Of a stretch of DNA of 6,297 bases, positions 6,184 through 6,297 are shown piece by piece. A program made the position numbers and the translations under genes. Position 1 is the first letter of the stretch, and every line of letters starts with the position of its first letter. The notes below the pieces were generated by a model. That model had not been told where the DNA came from. It did no database searches and worked only from the letters and a program-made list of their open reading frames with translations. The stretch spans positions 1 through 6,297 of the forward strand of contig JAOZMR010000165.1 of the NCBI GenBank assembly GCA_029934215.1. The letters are read 5' to 3'. Origin of the DNA: Pontiellaceae bacterium. Lineage in GTDB: Bacteria > Verrucomicrobiota > Kiritimatiellia > Kiritimatiellales > Tichowtungiaceae.

Positions 6184-6246
6184 AGAGTTCCGAACCTTGG
6201 AAAACAGAAGGTTTTTCATAAAACGTAGACGAGCGCTTCCAGCCTC
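6184..6246 (+). repeat. Repeat module B, copy 2 (63 nt)
   Basis: This is the second copy of the unit at 2899-2961, with three mismatches, all within AAAACAGAAGGTTTTT. It includes TTCCGAACCTTGGAA (6188-6202). Here it is joined without a gap to the right-end inverted repeat. Confidence 0.9.
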
Positions 6247-6297
6247 CAGCCCTCATACAAAACGCTGATTTCTGGGTTTTGCCTCGCAACTTGAATG
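6246..6297 (-). repeat. Right-end copy of the 52-nt inverted repeat
   Basis: This is the inverted partner of 2-53, identical at 44 of 52 positions. It has its own CAAAAC (6258-6263) and GTTTTG (6276-6281) arms, with a loop sequence different from the left copy. It ends exactly at the window edge. Confidence 0.85.

Noticed and set aside
2..6297. Composite transposon bounded by the terminal inverted repeats
   Set aside because: There is no transposase or integrase, the cargo is core housekeeping genes, and further repeat modules of the same kind lie inside.
6246..6297. Integron attC site
   Set aside because: It has small inverted arms, but the GTTTTGC/CAAAAC words do not match the GTTRRRY/RYYYAAC core sites and no integrase is seen.

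Overview
This window carries three protein genes, two tRNA genes and a dense set of dispersed repeats. It reads as ordinary chromosome from an environmental bacterium. The HrpB variant, the RdgC-like protein and above all the repeat types (TTCCAANCCTTGGAA palindromes, TCGAATATCGAA motifs, 'CACGAATGAACAC' hairpins, GATTGCC runs) suggest the PVC superphylum, perhaps Kiritimatiellota. That placement rests on memory of similar genomes and is tentative.

Layout. Bases 1-142 hold an end repeat and a long imperfect hairpin. hrpB, a DEAH-type helicase gene, runs on the + strand at 243-2783. A 518-base gap (2784-3301) is almost wholly built from repeat modules and separates hrpB from a convergent rdgC-like gene on the - strand (3302-4402). 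Next comes a + strand block: tRNA-Thr(CGT) with a strong terminator, metK (S-adenosylmethionine synthetase) with its own promoter and ribosome binding site, and tRNA-Arg(ACG) followed by a perfect 12-bp hairpin terminator. The last ~115 bases are repeat again: a 63-nt element also present in the hrpB/rdgC gap, joined to an inverted copy of the sequence at the left end.

The genes do not form a pathway. hrpB and rdgC both act on nucleic acids but face each other and are not an operon. metK and the tRNAs are housekeeping units with separate promoter-like sequences; metK lacks a terminator before tRNA-Arg and may share the tRNA terminator. No mobile-element gene, CRISPR array, defence system or toxin was seen. 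The most distinctive signal is the repeat content: near-identical modules shuffled in order between genes, and a 52-nt inverted repeat at the two ends, which may mean that the record is a contig broken at dispersed repeats.
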